From Planctomycetota bacterium (GTDB lineage: Bacteria; Planctomycetota; Planctomycetia; Planctomycetales; Planctomycetaceae), in the NCBI GenBank assembly GCA_023429275.1, contig JAEYWB010000865.1:1-5549 (forward strand): DNA of 5,549 nt. The letters run 5' to 3'. Below the pieces are notes generated by a model. It had not been told where the DNA came from. It made no database searches and was given only the letters and a program-made list of their open reading frames with translations. Positions 5,421-5,549 of this stretch are shown one piece after another (position 1 is the stretch's first letter; every line of letters begins with the position of its first letter). The position numbers and the translations under genes are program-made.

Positions 5421-5549
5421 TTACGACCTCGTCAGGCTCGACGAATCCTTGGCCCGTTGCGTCTGAGCCTTCTCGTAGTCTTCGCGGTGGCGGCGGATCT
5501 GCGAGAGGCCCGTCTCGTAGCAGTCGCAGTGCTTTGTGCGGATGGCCCG
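5421..5549 (-). CDS. C-terminal 42 residues of an unrecognised gene
   Basis: The minus-strand frame entering at 5549 encodes 42 residues and stops at TAA (5421-5423). Almost every third codon position is G or C, as in the neighbouring genes, which makes it very likely real coding sequence. The peptide begins RAIRTKHCDCYETGLSQIRR, with a CDC pair, and continues as a charged, probably helical stretch (HREDYEKAQTQRAKD) ending in SSSLTRS. I do not recognise the family; the bulk of the gene lies to the right of the window. Confidence 0.6.
   Translation of the reverse strand, partial: RAIRTKHCDCYETGLSQIRRHREDYEKAQTQRAKDSSSLTRS

Overview
The window is about 62% GC by eye, with dense coding on the minus strand and strong G/C preference at third codon positions. 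Three of the proteins have close stylistic parallels in Planctomycetes: a tandem FHA protein opening MFGHLIP, a receiver domain fused to an RsbW-type ATPase fold, and a secreted App1/DUF2183 protein. A planctomycete chromosome is therefore the best guess. This is an inference from family resemblance, with no rRNA or other direct marker.

Layout, left to right. Positions 1-493 (minus) hold the N-terminal 164 codons of mnmG (gidA), a tRNA uridine-modification enzyme. Its reading frame runs through a heptamer inverted-repeat element at 1-95. A 233-bp gap with a terminator-like hairpin follows. Positions 727-1857 (minus) encode an exported App1-type HAD phosphatase. Positions 1999-2913 (minus) encode a response regulator whose C-terminal HATPase domain has lost its ATP-binding boxes. 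A 291-bp non-coding gap contains a second nested inverted repeat. Positions 3205-4074 (minus) encode a two-FHA-domain protein. A 324-bp divergent intergenic region may carry a short leader ORF. Positions 4399-5325 (plus) encode a zinc-ribbon class I SAM methyltransferase. A third heptamer inverted repeat lies between convergent genes, and 5421-5549 (minus) is the C-terminal end of an unrecognised gene.

The genes do not form an obvious pathway. The four minus-strand genes point the same way but are separated by 141-291 bp, so each is probably its own transcription unit. The FHA and receiver proteins are both signalling adaptors and could be functionally linked, but no kinase is present. No transposase, CRISPR array, tRNA or rRNA was seen.

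The most interesting signal is the set of three short elements (1-95, 3121-3171, 5333-5405). They appear to share one architecture, heptad-based inverted arms around a short spacer, with unrelated unit sequences. One of them is translated in frame inside a core tRNA-modification gene. The second point of interest is the response regulator with a pseudo-ATPase output domain.
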